Source: a virus | IMG/VR virus record: IMGVR_UViG_3300042319_001709 | Location: 1-63,735 of that record | Strand: one strand, 5' to 3' | Length of the DNA stretch: 63,735 nucleotides | Shown here: positions 1 to 8,187 of the stretch, piece by piece | How the letters are laid out: each line of letters starts with the position of its first letter | Numbering within the stretch: the first letter of the stretch is position 1 | Made by a program: the position numbers and the translations under genes | Notes under the pieces: generated by a model | What the model was told of the DNA's origin: nothing | Databases searched by the model: none | What the model saw: only the letters and a program-made list of their open reading frames with translations

Positions 1-2
1 GC

Positions 3-71
3 ACGGGTACTAGGGCTCGAACCTAGAATGACAGAGTCAAAGTCTGTAGTGTTACCATTACACTATACCCG
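3..71 (-). tRNA. tRNA-Gln (TTG)
   Basis: Cloverleaf on the minus strand: 7-bp acceptor CGGGTAT/GTACCCG, T-arm with TTCGAG loop, and a 7-nt anticodon loop CTTTGAC giving TTG (Gln, CAA). The 3' end lies at the window edge and reads TGC rather than CCA, so CCA would need to be added after transcription. It is the last of five tRNA genes in this cluster. Confidence 0.85.
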
Positions 72-79
72 AACAATCT

Positions 80-171
80 TGGCGGAAAGCAGAGGAGTCG
101 AACCCCATCCCATTTCTGAGAACCTGGTTTTCAAGGCCAGTCGCAGGACCATCCCCGCTGCATTACTTTCC
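80..171 (-). tRNA. tRNA-Ser (TGA)
   Basis: Class II tRNA with a long variable arm. Acceptor GGAAAGT/GCTTTCC, discriminator G and an encoded CCA. The anticodon loop CTTGAAA gives TGA, matching the usual bacterial Ser(UGA) arm. Only the innermost anticodon-stem pair is a C-A mismatch. Confidence 0.9.
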
Positions 172-180
172 ATTAACTAT

Positions 181-255
181 TGGTGCCCCAGGATGGAATC
201 GAACCACCACACCCTGCTTACAAAACAGGACCTCTACCACTAAGGATACAAGGGC
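181..255 (-). tRNA. tRNA-Thr (TGT)
   Basis: Acceptor GCCCTTG/CTGGGGC with one mismatch, encoded CCA, T-arm with TTCGATT loop, anticodon stem CCTGT/GCAGG around loop TTTGTAA, giving TGT (Thr, ACA). Confidence 0.88.
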
Positions 256-261
256 AAAAAT

Positions 262-335
262 TGGCGTACCCACTAGGACTCGAACCTAGACTGACGGTTT
301 TGGAGACCGCGATGCTGCCATTACACTATGGATAC
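262..335 (-). tRNA. tRNA-Trp (CCA)
   Basis: Acceptor GTATCCA/TGGGTAC, discriminator G, encoded CCA end. The anticodon loop CTCCAAA gives CCA (Trp, UGG). All arms are intact. Confidence 0.9.
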
Positions 336-344
336 ATTAACATA

Positions 345-419
345 TGGTGGACCGTAACGGGATCGAACCGTTCCTTAAGGCTTGCAAAGCCCTCGTGCCC
401 CCAACAACACTTACAGCCC
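345..419 (-). tRNA. tRNA-Ala (TGC)
   Basis: Acceptor GGGCTGT/ACGGTCC (with G-U pairs), encoded CCA, anticodon stem AGGGC/GCCTT and loop TTTGCAA giving TGC (Ala, GCA). Its 5' end abuts the long stem-loop at 421-485, which would be transcribed just before it. Confidence 0.85.
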
Positions 420-420
420 A

Positions 421-485
421 TACATTCTAAAACACACCATCTGCGGTATTGCAACCCAGATCAGCTTGGTGTATTTTAGAATGTA
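421..485 (-). ncRNA. Long stem-loop next to tRNA-Ala
   Basis: A 12-bp perfect inverted repeat (421-432 with 474-485) continues, after one mismatch, into 6 more pairs (434-439 with 467-472). The internal loop carries a small TCTG/CAGA stem. It is far longer than a terminator hairpin and has no T-run. Its position inside a tRNA array and its similarity in shape to 14354-14424 suggest a processed RNA element. Function unknown; the strand is inferred from the flanking tRNA genes. Confidence 0.5.
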
Positions 486-635
486 GTGTGTTTCCACACC
501 ACATGATAGGGTCAATACCCTACCCAGGAGTCTTACTGTCTGTGTTACCGCCACAGAGTTCATGTGTCCTGTCCGCCCGTTTGCTTGTTTTTTTGAGTGC
601 TTTAGCGGGACCTCGTTTCCCAATAGCACTAAGTG
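486..635 (-). ncRNA. Hairpin-rich noncoding stretch
   Basis: No convincing ORF. Read on the minus strand it holds a series of short perfect hairpins: AGTGCT/AGCACT enclosing GGGA/TCCC, TCTGTG/CACAGA, TAGGGT/ACCCTA and GTGT/ACAC. Their density suggests a structured RNA between the terminator at 636-664 and the tRNA genes. I cannot match it to a known RNA family. Confidence 0.4.
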
Positions 636-664
636 AAAAACCCTGGAGTTTTTAATTCCAGGGT
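636..664 (-). terminator. Rho-independent terminator after the 43-codon ORF
   Basis: 8-bp stem ACCCTGGA/TCCAGGGT (640-647 with 657-664) followed on the minus strand by TTTTT. It lies just downstream of the small ORF at 691-822. The same 8-bp stem is used in the terminator at 14814-14842. Confidence 0.75.
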
Positions 665-690
665 CTTTGAATTTGTAGATGTTAACTTAG

Positions 691-822
691 TTAATCATCC
701 CATCCTTCAATAGACCCCGGTACTCCTGGAATACTATTCACATGATCATAGCCGCGTGACCAGGCTGTTGTCGCCTGTGTCAACATGGGTTTGGATCTTG
801 TTAAAGTATTTGTTTTCATCAT
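691..822 (-). CDS. 43-residue protein, unknown
   Basis: Short ORF with two ATG codons at its start (820-822 and 817-819), ending in TAA. It has a strong sigma70 promoter directly upstream (829-857) and a terminator directly downstream, so it forms a self-contained transcription unit. The -10 box ends only 6 nt before the first ATG, which implies a leaderless or nearly leaderless mRNA. The protein is polar and ends in an acidic GWDD. No family recognised; early host-directed peptides in phages often look like this, but that is inference. Confidence 0.55.
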   Translation of the reverse strand: MMKTNTLTRSKPMLTQATTAWSRGYDHVNSIPGVPGSIEGWDD

Positions 823-828
823 GTACCT

Positions 829-857
829 ATTATAGTTTATTTATGATTGCCTGTCAA
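829..857 (-). promoter_or_regulatory. sigma70 promoter for 691-822
   Basis: TTGACA (852-857) and TATAAT (829-834), both perfect consensus, with a 17-nt spacer. The spacer contains CATAAATA, also seen in the spacer of the promoter at 15005-15033. Confidence 0.85.
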
Positions 858-993
858 CCACTAAATTTATGTTTTATTTAGTCCAGTTGATTGGTATTCA
901 TTCAAGTATTATACAACAAAAAGCTTTCTTGGTCAAGGGGGTATTTTGCCAGAATCATGTAAATACAACAACACAACATAGAAATGGAAACAC

Positions 994-1269
994 ATGGACT
1001 TTTTAAAAATTGTTGCCGAGCTTGGCTTTCCTATTGCGGCTGCATGCGGTGCAGGCTACTTTGTGTTCCTGACCTTGAAGTTTATTCTTGCAGGCGTGAC
1101 TAGCAGTGTGAATGGCATGGGCGGAATCATCAAGGGACTGGACAGCAGAGTTGATACCATGACCAACCAATTGCAACGTATCGACGTCAAGGTTAGTCAT
1201 GCACTGGGGCTACAGCCTGACTATGATCGCATAAGCAGAGCAGAGCAAATAGATCAAAGGAAAGATTAA
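994..1269 (+). CDS. One-TM protein, holin-like candidate
   Basis: 91 residues: a hydrophobic segment at about residues 9-35, then a short amphipathic stretch predicted to form a coiled coil. The topology (N-terminal TM, polar helical tail) resembles UviB/BhlA-type small phage proteins proposed to be holins, but no sequence motif proves this. It is clearly a paralogue of 1488-1844: both start with a GFPI-containing helix and share the LDxR...Q.V segment. First gene of the plus-strand island; its stop overlaps the next start (TAATG). A TGTAAATA element near 956-963 could be a late promoter. Confidence 0.75.
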   Translation: MDFLKIVAELGFPIAAACGAGYFVFLTLKFILAGVTSSVNGMGGIIKGLDSRVDTMTNQLQRIDVKVSHALGLQPDYDRISRAEQIDQRKD

Positions 1270-1451
1270 TGAAATACCACGACTACGACCTAGATCTTTC
1301 CAAAGAAAAAATTGTACTTGATCGAGAAATAACACTTAAAAAACTTGAGTGGCACAAGGGTGACTACTTTGAAGTCACGGAGCATGATGGTCAAATTGAA
1401 TTGGTCAGGGTTGATCCATTAGTAAAATTTATAAAAGGTTACGAATTGTGA
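1269..1451 (+). CDS. 60-residue protein, unknown
   Basis: Small charged protein whose ATG overlaps the stop of the preceding gene, indicating translational coupling. The middle region (KGDYFEVTEHDGQIELVRVD) looks like a single beta-rich domain. No family recognised. It lies between two paralogous one-TM proteins and may act with them. Confidence 0.65.
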   Translation: MKYHDYDLDLSKEKIVLDREITLKKLEWHKGDYFEVTEHDGQIELVRVDPLVKFIKGYEL

Positions 1452-1487
1452 ATTTCATGAGTGTTCAACCAGTAGGTAAATATTACT

Positions 1488-1844
1488 ATGAATTTAGCAG
1501 AATTAATTAACAAATATGGATTCCCTATTATCAGCGCAGCTGGCATGGGATATTTCATTTACTATGTGTGGACCTGGGTAACCACTGAGATCAAGCCAGT
1601 TATAGGACAAGCCAATGGAACTCTTATTGCTCTTATTGATCGTATTCGTATGCTGGACAACGACCTTATAAGGTTGAATCAAAAAGTAGAAACAGTTATG
1701 GAACTGCGCGGCAAAACCATTGAACAAGAGCGCATTGAAGCTGATAAAGAGATCAACACTCGGCGCAAAAAAGTAGTAGAAGAAGAGAATTCAGCCAACA
1801 AAAGAAAAATTGCACCCAAGGAAGCCACAGGTAATGACCAATGA
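1488..1844 (+). CDS. One-TM protein, paralogue of 994-1269
   Basis: 118 residues with a hydrophobic helix at about residues 10-36 and a long, highly charged C-terminal helix rich in E, K and R. It shares the GFPI...A.G.GYF pattern and the downstream LDxxxxRLxQKV segment with 994-1269. The start uses an AGTAGG ribosome binding site 11 nt upstream. Its stop overlaps the start of the desaturase gene (ATGA). Holin or membrane-scaffold roles are both possible. Confidence 0.75.
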   Translation: MNLAELINKYGFPIISAAGMGYFIYYVWTWVTTEIKPVIGQANGTLIALIDRIRMLDNDLIRLNQKVETVMELRGKTIEQERIEADKEINTRRKKVVEEENSANKRKIAPKEATGNDQ

Positions 1845-2548
1845 TCGAAGTCATATACACACTGATTACAACTCACATTACTATCTTAAGTGTTACTTTA
1901 TTTTTGCACAGAGGCCAAGCACACAGAGGGATTGTGTTTCACCCTGTACTAGAACATTTTATGCGAGCCTGGCTATGGCTCACCACAGGCATGGTCACCA
2001 AGCAATGGGTTGCCATTCATCGTAAACATCATAGATTTACCGAACAACCGGGTGATCCACATAGCCCGCATGTGTACGGCATTAGCCGGGTGTTTTTTCG
2101 AGGAGCAGGGTTGTACCACCAAGCCAGCAAAGACACAGACATGGTCAACACTTATGGGCCAGGCACCCCAGATGATTGGGTAGAACGAAATGTATATTCC
2201 AAGCACAGTCGCTTGGGAATTGCTTTGTTATTGGGTGTAAATTTACTTTGCTTTTCCTGGTGGGGATTATTGATCTGGGTGATACAGATGTTATGGATTC
2301 CTTTTTGGGCAGCTGGGTTTATCAATGGAATTGGCCACTGGGCCGGCTATCGGAATAGCAACACCAAGGACCGCAGTTATAACATTGTGCCCTGGGGAAT
2401 CATTGTTGGTGGTGAGGAATTGCACAATAATCACCACCATGCGCCAGCAAATCCAAAACTAAGTCAACGATGGTTTGAATTTGACCTAGGTTGGGCTTGG
2501 TTCAAGATATTTGAAAAATTGAAATTAGCAAACGTTAGAATTGCCTAG
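1841..2548 (+). CDS. Membrane fatty-acid desaturase
   Basis: 235 residues with the three histidine boxes of the acyl-lipid/acyl-CoA desaturase family in order: HRGQAH (HxxxxH, about residue 24), HRKHH (about residue 62) and HNNHH near residue 198. Hydrophobic segments between them match the family's membrane hairpins. The enzyme would introduce a double bond into host acyl chains using a di-iron site and an external electron donor, acting in the inner membrane. It is shorter than most bacterial desaturases. Its 3' end overlaps by 14 nt the end of the convergent DD-peptidase gene. Changing membrane fluidity during infection is a plausible role but is inferred. Confidence 0.88.
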   Translation: MIEVIYTLITTHITILSVTLFLHRGQAHRGIVFHPVLEHFMRAWLWLTTGMVTKQWVAIHRKHHRFTEQPGDPHSPHVYGISRVFFRGAGLYHQASKDTDMVNTYGPGTPDDWVERNVYSKHSRLGIALLLGVNLLCFSWWGLLIWVIQMLWIPFWAAGFINGIGHWAGYRNSNTKDRSYNIVPWGIIVGGEELHNNHHHAPANPKLSQRWFEFDLGWAWFKIFEKLKLANVRIA

Positions 2549-3236
2549 CAATAGATTCAGCTTCAGGAATGCGTGTATGTGTGTTCTTGCTGCCCAGTAA
2601 TACCACAATTCGTCGACCAACATTGGTATCCAGCATCATGACAATGCATCCGCCGCTGGCACGGATGTAACCAGTTTTACTCACTAAGAAATTGTATTTG
2701 TCAACAATTGGGTTGGTGTTATTGATCACTACCCACTTTGCACGAGTGTGAATTTTAGTTTGCCTGATGTTGCTAGCATTGATGATTTCTTGGTAGCGAG
2801 ATGATTCTATTACCATCTTTACCAGGTCAGATGCAGTGCTAATATTCATTATGTTAAGGCCAGTGGAGTCAATGAATCTAGTGCTGGTCATACCAAGTTG
2901 TTGAGCTTTGCGATTCATTTCCTTAACACAAGAATTGCGAAAACCATCATAGTTATCACACAGTACCTGCGTTGCTTGATTGTCACTTTTTATTAATGCC
3001 AGTTTGATCAGTGCTCGACGAGTGTATGTTCCCAGCAGTTCATCAAGATCTTGTTGCTTGTCCAAAATCACCATGACTGTCATCAGTTTGGTGATGCTAG
3101 CAATACTGCGAGATTCTTGACTGTTGTTGCTGTGAAGTACGTGGCCATCACTATCTGCTACCAACCAACTTTTGGCAGTCATTGCAAAGGCTGCGGGACA
3201 GGCCAGCATGGCAATAGTGAGTAAAAATTTAATCAT
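2535..3236 (-). CDS. D-alanyl-D-alanine endopeptidase/carboxypeptidase (PBP7-like)
   Basis: 233 residues from the chosen ATG; the longer frame begins before a clean signal peptide (residues 1-18, ending AFA). The serine-peptidase S11 motifs are complete: SITK (S47-K50), SDN (84-86) and KTG (187-189). It is short, lacking the C-terminal anchor domain of DacA-type enzymes, like PBP7/PbpG. It should cleave D-Ala peptide bonds in periplasmic peptidoglycan. It is the last gene of the exported-protein run that starts with csgF, so it might open the cell wall for surface fibres as well as help lysis. That link is inference. Confidence 0.85.
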   Translation of the reverse strand: MIKFLLTIAMLACPAAFAMTAKSWLVADSDGHVLHSNNSQESRSIASITKLMTVMVILDKQQDLDELLGTYTRRALIKLALIKSDNQATQVLCDNYDGFRNSCVKEMNRKAQQLGMTSTRFIDSTGLNIMNISTASDLVKMVIESSRYQEIINASNIRQTKIHTRAKWVVINNTNPIVDKYNFLVSKTGYIRASGGCIVMMLDTNVGRRIVVLLGSKNTHTRIPEAESIARQF

Positions 3237-3295
3237 CAAATTGATTATAACTGAACTGTTGCCAGCATACACTGATATTGAACAAACTCAGAGTC

Positions 3296-5350
3296 TTACT
3301 TGCTTGTGGCTCTAAACACACCGTCCCAATCGCCGGGCAAGTTGGCCACACGCATTTCTGCAATACGTTCAACCCATAATTCGTAGTAATGGGTCATTTT
3401 TCCGTCAAATTCATCCTTGATGGTTTCAATCAAGGCAAGAGTCTTGTCCCACTGCTGTTTACGATAGTATTCTAACATCAAGTCGTGAATCTCTTTGGCA
3501 TGATTCCATTTGGACATTTCCTCAGCGGTGGGATTGTAGAACACTGTGTATATGGTTACACCTTCTTTTTTGCCCTTGACTGCAATACAGTCTAGTTCAA
3601 TTGTGAAATAATCAGTGCCCAATCGTTCAGCAGTGGCTGGGCCTAACACAATTAAAACTCCGTAATTTTTACTTTGTCCTTCGAGCCTACTAGCCAAGTT
3701 AACAGCGTCTCCAAGGCAGGTGTAATCAAACCTTTGTTCGCCGCCCATGTTGCCAACCACAACAACCCCAGTATTACAACCGATCCCAAGACCAAAAGGA
3801 GGCACGCCTTCTTCAGCAATTTCATCATTAAATATTTTAACGGCATCCAACATCTCCAGTGCAGCCTTAACAGAATCTTTCGCATGTTTAGTATTATCTA
3901 ACGGTGCGTTCCAAAATGACATTGTAGCATCACCGATGTATTTGTCAAGTGTGCCTTCGTTTTCAAGAATGACTTTGGTTACCACAGTCATATAACGATT
4001 CATGATTTTGGTTAGACCTTGTACATCTTTACCATAGTGTTCACTAATACTAGTAAAGCCACGCACATCGCTAAACTGAATTGTCAAGTCTTGTTCTGTT
4101 CCGCCTAGAACCAGTAAACTAGGATCCTTGACCAACTTGGCCACAAGATCTGGACTCAAGTAACTACCGAACTGTTTCTTGATCTGTTGCTTTTGCAAAA
4201 ACTCACTCACAAACTTTACCATAAAGGCATGCAAAGCGACCAAGCCAATGCCAACTGCAAAGGCAGCACTATCGAATAAGAATAGGTAATGGCTATAAGC
4301 AAACATACTGCCAGCAATGACGCTGCCAATCGTAACCACAGTTGCCGCAATGCCCACATAAGTCCACCTCATTAAAAAGATTAATAAAATGCCAGCCAAT
4401 GCAATGCTGACTATTTCTAGCTCATCGGCGTATCCAGGACGTTGAATTGATGTGCCACTCAACATTGTGCCTAACAAACTAGCCTGTAGTTCTTGTGGCC
4501 AAATTTCACCTCGACTGGTTGCAATTGGGTTTACAAGTCCTGCCGCACTCAGACCAACAATGACAATTTCGCCATTGAAGTCCTTGGGCAAATCAGCCAG
4601 ACTATGTTGTGAGGGACGCTGGCTCCAATCAATCCAAACACGGCTTAGCGGGTCCACTGTGATTTTGTTTAGCTTGGGAACCCTAAGTGCCTCTACACCC
4701 ATGTCTGTGATTTTAACTTGTATCTTTGTGTCGCCTGCTGCCAGCCTCAAAGTTTCCAATGCCAAACTAGGATGTATAGTGTCTTGGCTCATGATCAACA
4801 AAGGCATACGTCGAACAACGCCGTCAATCTCTGGGAATGTATTAACGACTCCAACACCGGCTGCACGTTCTTCTAGCATGGGAACGTTGGCAATGATACC
4901 AGGATACTCTACCAACGTGCCGTGTGCATCTTGACCCACAACTTGAACAGCTGATCCAAATGTAGTGTTTTTACTTTTGGAACCAGCCACTTGAGGCAAC
5001 ACAGTGGCGTATTGTCCAAGAGCTTTGCTCAGTTGAACATCGCCACCAAATCTGTCAGACTCGGGCATGAGCACGTTAAACACAACCAATCCAGCATTGC
5101 GCTTGTAAAGATCTTCAATGATGGCAGCATAGGTTGTTCGCGGGAATGGAAATTGTCCATATTTGTCCAATGCCGCTTCGTCGATGTTTACTGTGTGTAC
5201 TGGTATTTCTTTGGCAGGTTGGCTGGTAACCAATTGGTCAAAGTAGCGTAGTCTCACGCTTTCAACAAATGTAGGATCCCAGGCACGTACCAGCATCACT
5301 ATTAACAAGGTGAGCAAGGCAGTCCATGGGTTTAGTAATACTTTTTTCAT
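3296..5350 (-). CDS. CHASE2-domain adenylate cyclase
   Basis: 684 residues. N-terminal TM (about 8-24), extracytoplasmic CHASE2 sensor domain (about 30-300), a cluster of TM helices (about 308-375) and a class III nucleotidyl cyclase domain (about 415-610). Catalytic positions are intact: metal-binding D428 (FSDVRGFT) and D474 (KYIGD), purine-contacting K470 and T544, and N551/R555 (NLASR). The K/T pair indicates ATP rather than GTP as substrate. It should make cAMP in the cytoplasm in response to a periplasmic signal. Gene order places it downstream of the FecR and curlin genes, and CHASE2 cyclases commonly neighbour FecR proteins in bacteria. Confidence 0.93.
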   Translation of the reverse strand: MKKVLLNPWTALLTLLIVMLVRAWDPTFVESVRLRYFDQLVTSQPAKEIPVHTVNIDEAALDKYGQFPFPRTTYAAIIEDLYKRNAGLVVFNVLMPESDRFGGDVQLSKALGQYATVLPQVAGSKSKNTTFGSAVQVVGQDAHGTLVEYPGIIANVPMLEERAAGVGVVNTFPEIDGVVRRMPLLIMSQDTIHPSLALETLRLAAGDTKIQVKITDMGVEALRVPKLNKITVDPLSRVWIDWSQRPSQHSLADLPKDFNGEIVIVGLSAAGLVNPIATSRGEIWPQELQASLLGTMLSGTSIQRPGYADELEIVSIALAGILLIFLMRWTYVGIAATVVTIGSVIAGSMFAYSHYLFLFDSAAFAVGIGLVALHAFMVKFVSEFLQKQQIKKQFGSYLSPDLVAKLVKDPSLLVLGGTEQDLTIQFSDVRGFTSISEHYGKDVQGLTKIMNRYMTVVTKVILENEGTLDKYIGDATMSFWNAPLDNTKHAKDSVKAALEMLDAVKIFNDEIAEEGVPPFGLGIGCNTGVVVVGNMGGEQRFDYTCLGDAVNLASRLEGQSKNYGVLIVLGPATAERLGTDYFTIELDCIAVKGKKEGVTIYTVFYNPTAEEMSKWNHAKEIHDLMLEYYRKQQWDKTLALIETIKDEFDGKMTHYYELWVERIAEMRVANLPGDWDGVFRATSK

Positions 5351-5378
5351 ATAATATTTACCTGGTATAAATTTGAAG

Positions 5379-5609
5379 TCACCCGGAAGTTTTAACTACT
5401 TCCAGTATGGTAATTTCTAATACTCTATGCTTGCGATAATGCATAAAATTTTTGAACTTGGCTTCTATGTCCCGTTGAATGTATTCGTCATGGTAGGGCA
5501 TGGTGGCCGTGTCTTCGTAAGGCTCGTCGTTTTCGTTTAACGCTATGAAGCTGAGCTTGACTGTGCCTTGTTCTGGCTCTTTAAACATTTTAACAAGTTT
5601 ACTGAGCAT
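5379..5609 (-). CDS. 76-residue protein, unknown
   Basis: The ATG at 5607-5609 is chosen because the longer frame would overlap the upstream curlin-repeat gene; this start sits 8 nt after that gene's stop. The protein is charged and apparently soluble, with no signal peptide, unlike its neighbours. It may be a cytoplasmic accessory of the curli-like locus. A second ATG seven codons on is also possible. Confidence 0.6.
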   Translation of the reverse strand: MLSKLVKMFKEPEQGTVKLSFIALNENDEPYEDTATMPYHDEYIQRDIEAKFKNFMHYRKHRVLEITILEVVKTSG

Positions 5610-5617
5610 AAGAATAG

Positions 5618-7009
5618 TTATTGTCCTTGTGTTACACTCACACTGCATCCCGAAAGTGTGGCACACTGTTGTGTAATGTTGATGTTTTGTGCTGTGGCAC
5701 CCTGCTGAACAAGTGTGACATTACTAGCACCACCTGCATTGGTCAAATTAATTGTGGCTTTGTGACTGCCAGCATCCTTTTGATTGGCACTGACATTATG
5801 TCCGTTACCTGTTAAACTTAGATCAAGGAAACTTCCTGTACCCTGTTGTGAGATATCAAATATGTTGGTACTGCCGTTAATAATACCAAAGAATGTTTTC
5901 TCGCCGTTGCCTGTTTGTTTTAGTGTTCCGTTGTTGTTATTTCCTGTAACATCAACATAGGCAAAGTGCCCACTAGTGGAGCCGCCATCGTTGGCTTGTT
6001 TTAGGCTCAATGTGTTGGTACTGCCGCTGATGTTTAGACCCATATAATGCCCGCCGCTCTCGCTAGCATCTTGTAGGCCTGTTGTAGGATTACGTGCTTG
6101 CCAGAGTGAGATATTGTTTGTATTGCCTGCGATGTTAAATTCAATCAAGTTCTTGCCCAATGTGTCGCCTTGCTTGATGTTGATAGTATTGCTGTCACCA
6201 TTGATAACAGCATAGTTGGTGCCACCTAGTCCTGCAATTTTGTTATAGTTACCAGTTTGTTCAACAGTTACAGAGTTACTACTGCTACCAATTTTTTGAT
6301 CAATGTAAACGCTGTTACCTATTGTAAGATTATTATCTCTTGTTTTGGCAGCATTTCGTTGTGTAATCTGTGATGCAGTTATGTCACTATTCTCTGGCCA
6401 GGTGGGTGCGGCAGTACCCCCACCTCCTCCAGAGGATGCTGTTTGTCCAGCAGCCAAAGGCGTTGAACTAGGTGGTGTATATGCTTGTAATTGTGCATTT
6501 GATGGATATTCTTGTGTTACAGCCCAACTACCACTGCTACCGTTGGTGTATCCTTGTCCGGTAGTGATAAGTGTTCCCCACATCCCATTTCCATTGTAGA
6601 ATATAGCGCCATTGGCTAATGCTCTGAACGATCCTGTATTGTTGATTATTTTATATTTTGTACCATCACTGTTAAACACAGCCATGCCATATGTCCCAGG
6701 ATTGGTTGTGCTAGCAAAGAATCCAATATATCTTCCGTTACTACCGGCATCAGCAGTTTGCGCCGCCGTCCATCTTGCCGCGCTGGCTGTTTGTGTGGAA
6801 TAATTTATAGATGCATAGATGTAGTTAAACCCGCTGGCATATAACGTACCTCCCGATACATACCACTGTACATCAAATATCTGTGCTGTACTAAGTTTTA
6901 AGTCTGTAATTGCGGCCTGCGAGCATTTGGAAATACTCATTAGAAATACTGCAACAATTAACCATGCCCAGTATTTTGGTCTTGCTGAATAAAAAATATT
7001 TTTAATCAT
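5618..7009 (-). CDS. Large secreted curlin-repeat protein
   Basis: 463 residues with an N-terminal hydrophobic segment (about 14-32) acting as a signal or anchor. Residues 35-190 form a separate Ser/Thr/Gly/Tyr-rich domain. The C-terminal half (about 225-463) is a run of imperfect N/Q/G repeats of about 20-25 residues with the pattern G.xN.x.I.Q.G, typical of CsgA/CsgB curlin strands. Its start overlaps the FecR gene by 4 nt. It could be a fibre subunit, nucleator or adhesive tip. Cysteines near the C terminus are unusual for curlins. Confidence 0.8.
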   Translation of the reverse strand: MIKNIFYSARPKYWAWLIVAVFLMSISKCSQAAITDLKLSTAQIFDVQWYVSGGTLYASGFNYIYASINYSTQTASAARWTAAQTADAGSNGRYIGFFASTTNPGTYGMAVFNSDGTKYKIINNTGSFRALANGAIFYNGNGMWGTLITTGQGYTNGSSGSWAVTQEYPSNAQLQAYTPPSSTPLAAGQTASSGGGGGTAAPTWPENSDITASQITQRNAAKTRDNNLTIGNSVYIDQKIGSSSNSVTVEQTGNYNKIAGLGGTNYAVINGDSNTINIKQGDTLGKNLIEFNIAGNTNNISLWQARNPTTGLQDASESGGHYMGLNISGSTNTLSLKQANDGGSTSGHFAYVDVTGNNNNGTLKQTGNGEKTFFGIINGSTNIFDISQQGTGSFLDLSLTGNGHNVSANQKDAGSHKATINLTNAGGASNVTLVQQGATAQNINITQQCATLSGCSVSVTQGQ

Positions 7010-8178
7010 CTGTAGTTCTGATTGATAACAATCTGTCCTATAGTTTTTCCTGTGCCAAAGTTGTAACTGGTAGTCTGCATATCTTGTGTGACAATAACTT
7101 GCACTTTGGTATCTAGTGGTATAATAACGTTGGTATAGTTTCGGCTATTAGGACTTAGACTCTCATACAACCATCCAACTTGTTGTGTTTCACTTTGATC
7201 TTTGAATAGTTTTTTAACATAGGGATTATCAGTGTCGCTCAAAGAAGCCACAGCATTGGCTAAAGCGTCTTTATTTCCGGGAGTATCAACGCCAACTTTG
7301 GTTCCTTTAGCAGTGTCTTCGTCATCTTCGTTGGCACTACGACCTTGTTTGTAAGATCTATTACCACCACCACCTTCTTGCTTGCCTGCTACTTGTTGCT
7401 TCTCTTGATCCTTGGCATCATCTTTTTCATCTCGCTTGTCTCTATTATCAGAGCGTTTAGCATCACCTGTAGCCACGGCAGCGGCACGAGCAGCGGCAAT
7501 GACATTTACTCCGGTAGTTGTTTGTGGAGGACTGACCATCAAGTTGTTGCCAATGGCCATGCCATTAAGGGCTACAATAACAGCAGGGCTTGGCATGCCG
7601 TTTAGTGTTTCAACTAGAGTGGCTTGATAAGGACGGTTTAGTTTAACTATGCCTGCTGGTGTTTCTACATCGATAGCACCGCTACCACAGCTAAGACCTT
7701 TCAAGTTGATGTTTTGTTCAATTTCGCAAGTGGGCATCAGCATGATCATACTGGCACCTGTTTCGCTTACTGCCATGACAAAGTCAGTACCGCGAACAGC
7801 AATGGCTGCTGTGGGTGTGTTGATTTTTACGTTTTTGGGATCTTTGGCAATGCTACCTGATACGTAGCGAACTGTGCCTGCGGCTGCCTTGAGTCCCAGC
7901 TTACCGGCACCGCTTTTGGGATCATAAACAAAATCATCAATAACAAGGCTACTCGACTCAGTAACAGTGACATTTGTATCGTCTTTAAAAACAATCTTGA
8001 CTCGACCGTTTTTAGTTTCAACTCGGTCATTGGTTTTGATTTCTGTGCCTTTTGCAATTTGAATTGTATCTTTACCGCGTTTGATGATAGCAGTGCCAGA
8101 GGCTTCTGTAACAGAGCCAATGTCCGCCCATGCTGAACTGGCTATTAGTAAGCCCGCGATAAGAGAGGCAACTCTCAT
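7006..8178 (-). CDS. Secreted FecR-domain protein
   Basis: 390 residues with a signal peptide (1-18, ending AWA). Residues 19-150 match the FecR periplasmic fold: SGTAIIKRG, GxEIKTNDRVET and the INTPTAAIAVRGTDF signature. The family binds or senses periplasmic or outer-membrane signals. A low-complexity, highly charged linker (about 235-300, rich in K, D, E, R) separates it from a small C-terminal domain. There is no TM helix or sigma-factor partner, unlike the FecR of iron uptake. It lies between the two curlin-repeat genes and is translationally coupled to one of them. Confidence 0.88.
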   Translation of the reverse strand: MRVASLIAGLLIASSAWADIGSVTEASGTAIIKRGKDTIQIAKGTEIKTNDRVETKNGRVKIVFKDDTNVTVTESSSLVIDDFVYDPKSGAGKLGLKAAAGTVRYVSGSIAKDPKNVKINTPTAAIAVRGTDFVMAVSETGASMIMLMPTCEIEQNINLKGLSCGSGAIDVETPAGIVKLNRPYQATLVETLNGMPSPAVIVALNGMAIGNNLMVSPPQTTTGVNVIAAARAAAVATGDAKRSDNRDKRDEKDDAKDQEKQQVAGKQEGGGGNRSYKQGRSANEDDEDTAKGTKVGVDTPGNKDALANAVASLSDTDNPYVKKLFKDQSETQQVGWLYESLSPNSRNYTNVIIPLDTKVQVIVTQDMQTTSYNFGTGKTIGQIVINQNYR

Positions 8179-8187
8179 TGTTGCCCC

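Noticed and set aside
28-479. Plus-strand frames across 28-479
   Set aside because: They are antisense to five intact tRNA genes, whose conserved bases create long open frames.
838-845. CATAAATA as a late promoter
   Set aside because: It lies inside the 17-nt spacer of a perfect sigma70 promoter; the same holds near 15015.
4452-4934. Plus-strand frame of 160 codons
   Set aside because: It is entirely antisense to the CHASE2-cyclase gene, which has complete domains.
5355-5361. GTAAATA as a late promoter for the cyclase
   Set aside because: It lies only 4 nt from the ATG, with no space for start site and ribosome binding site; the same holds at 1477 for the gene at 1488.
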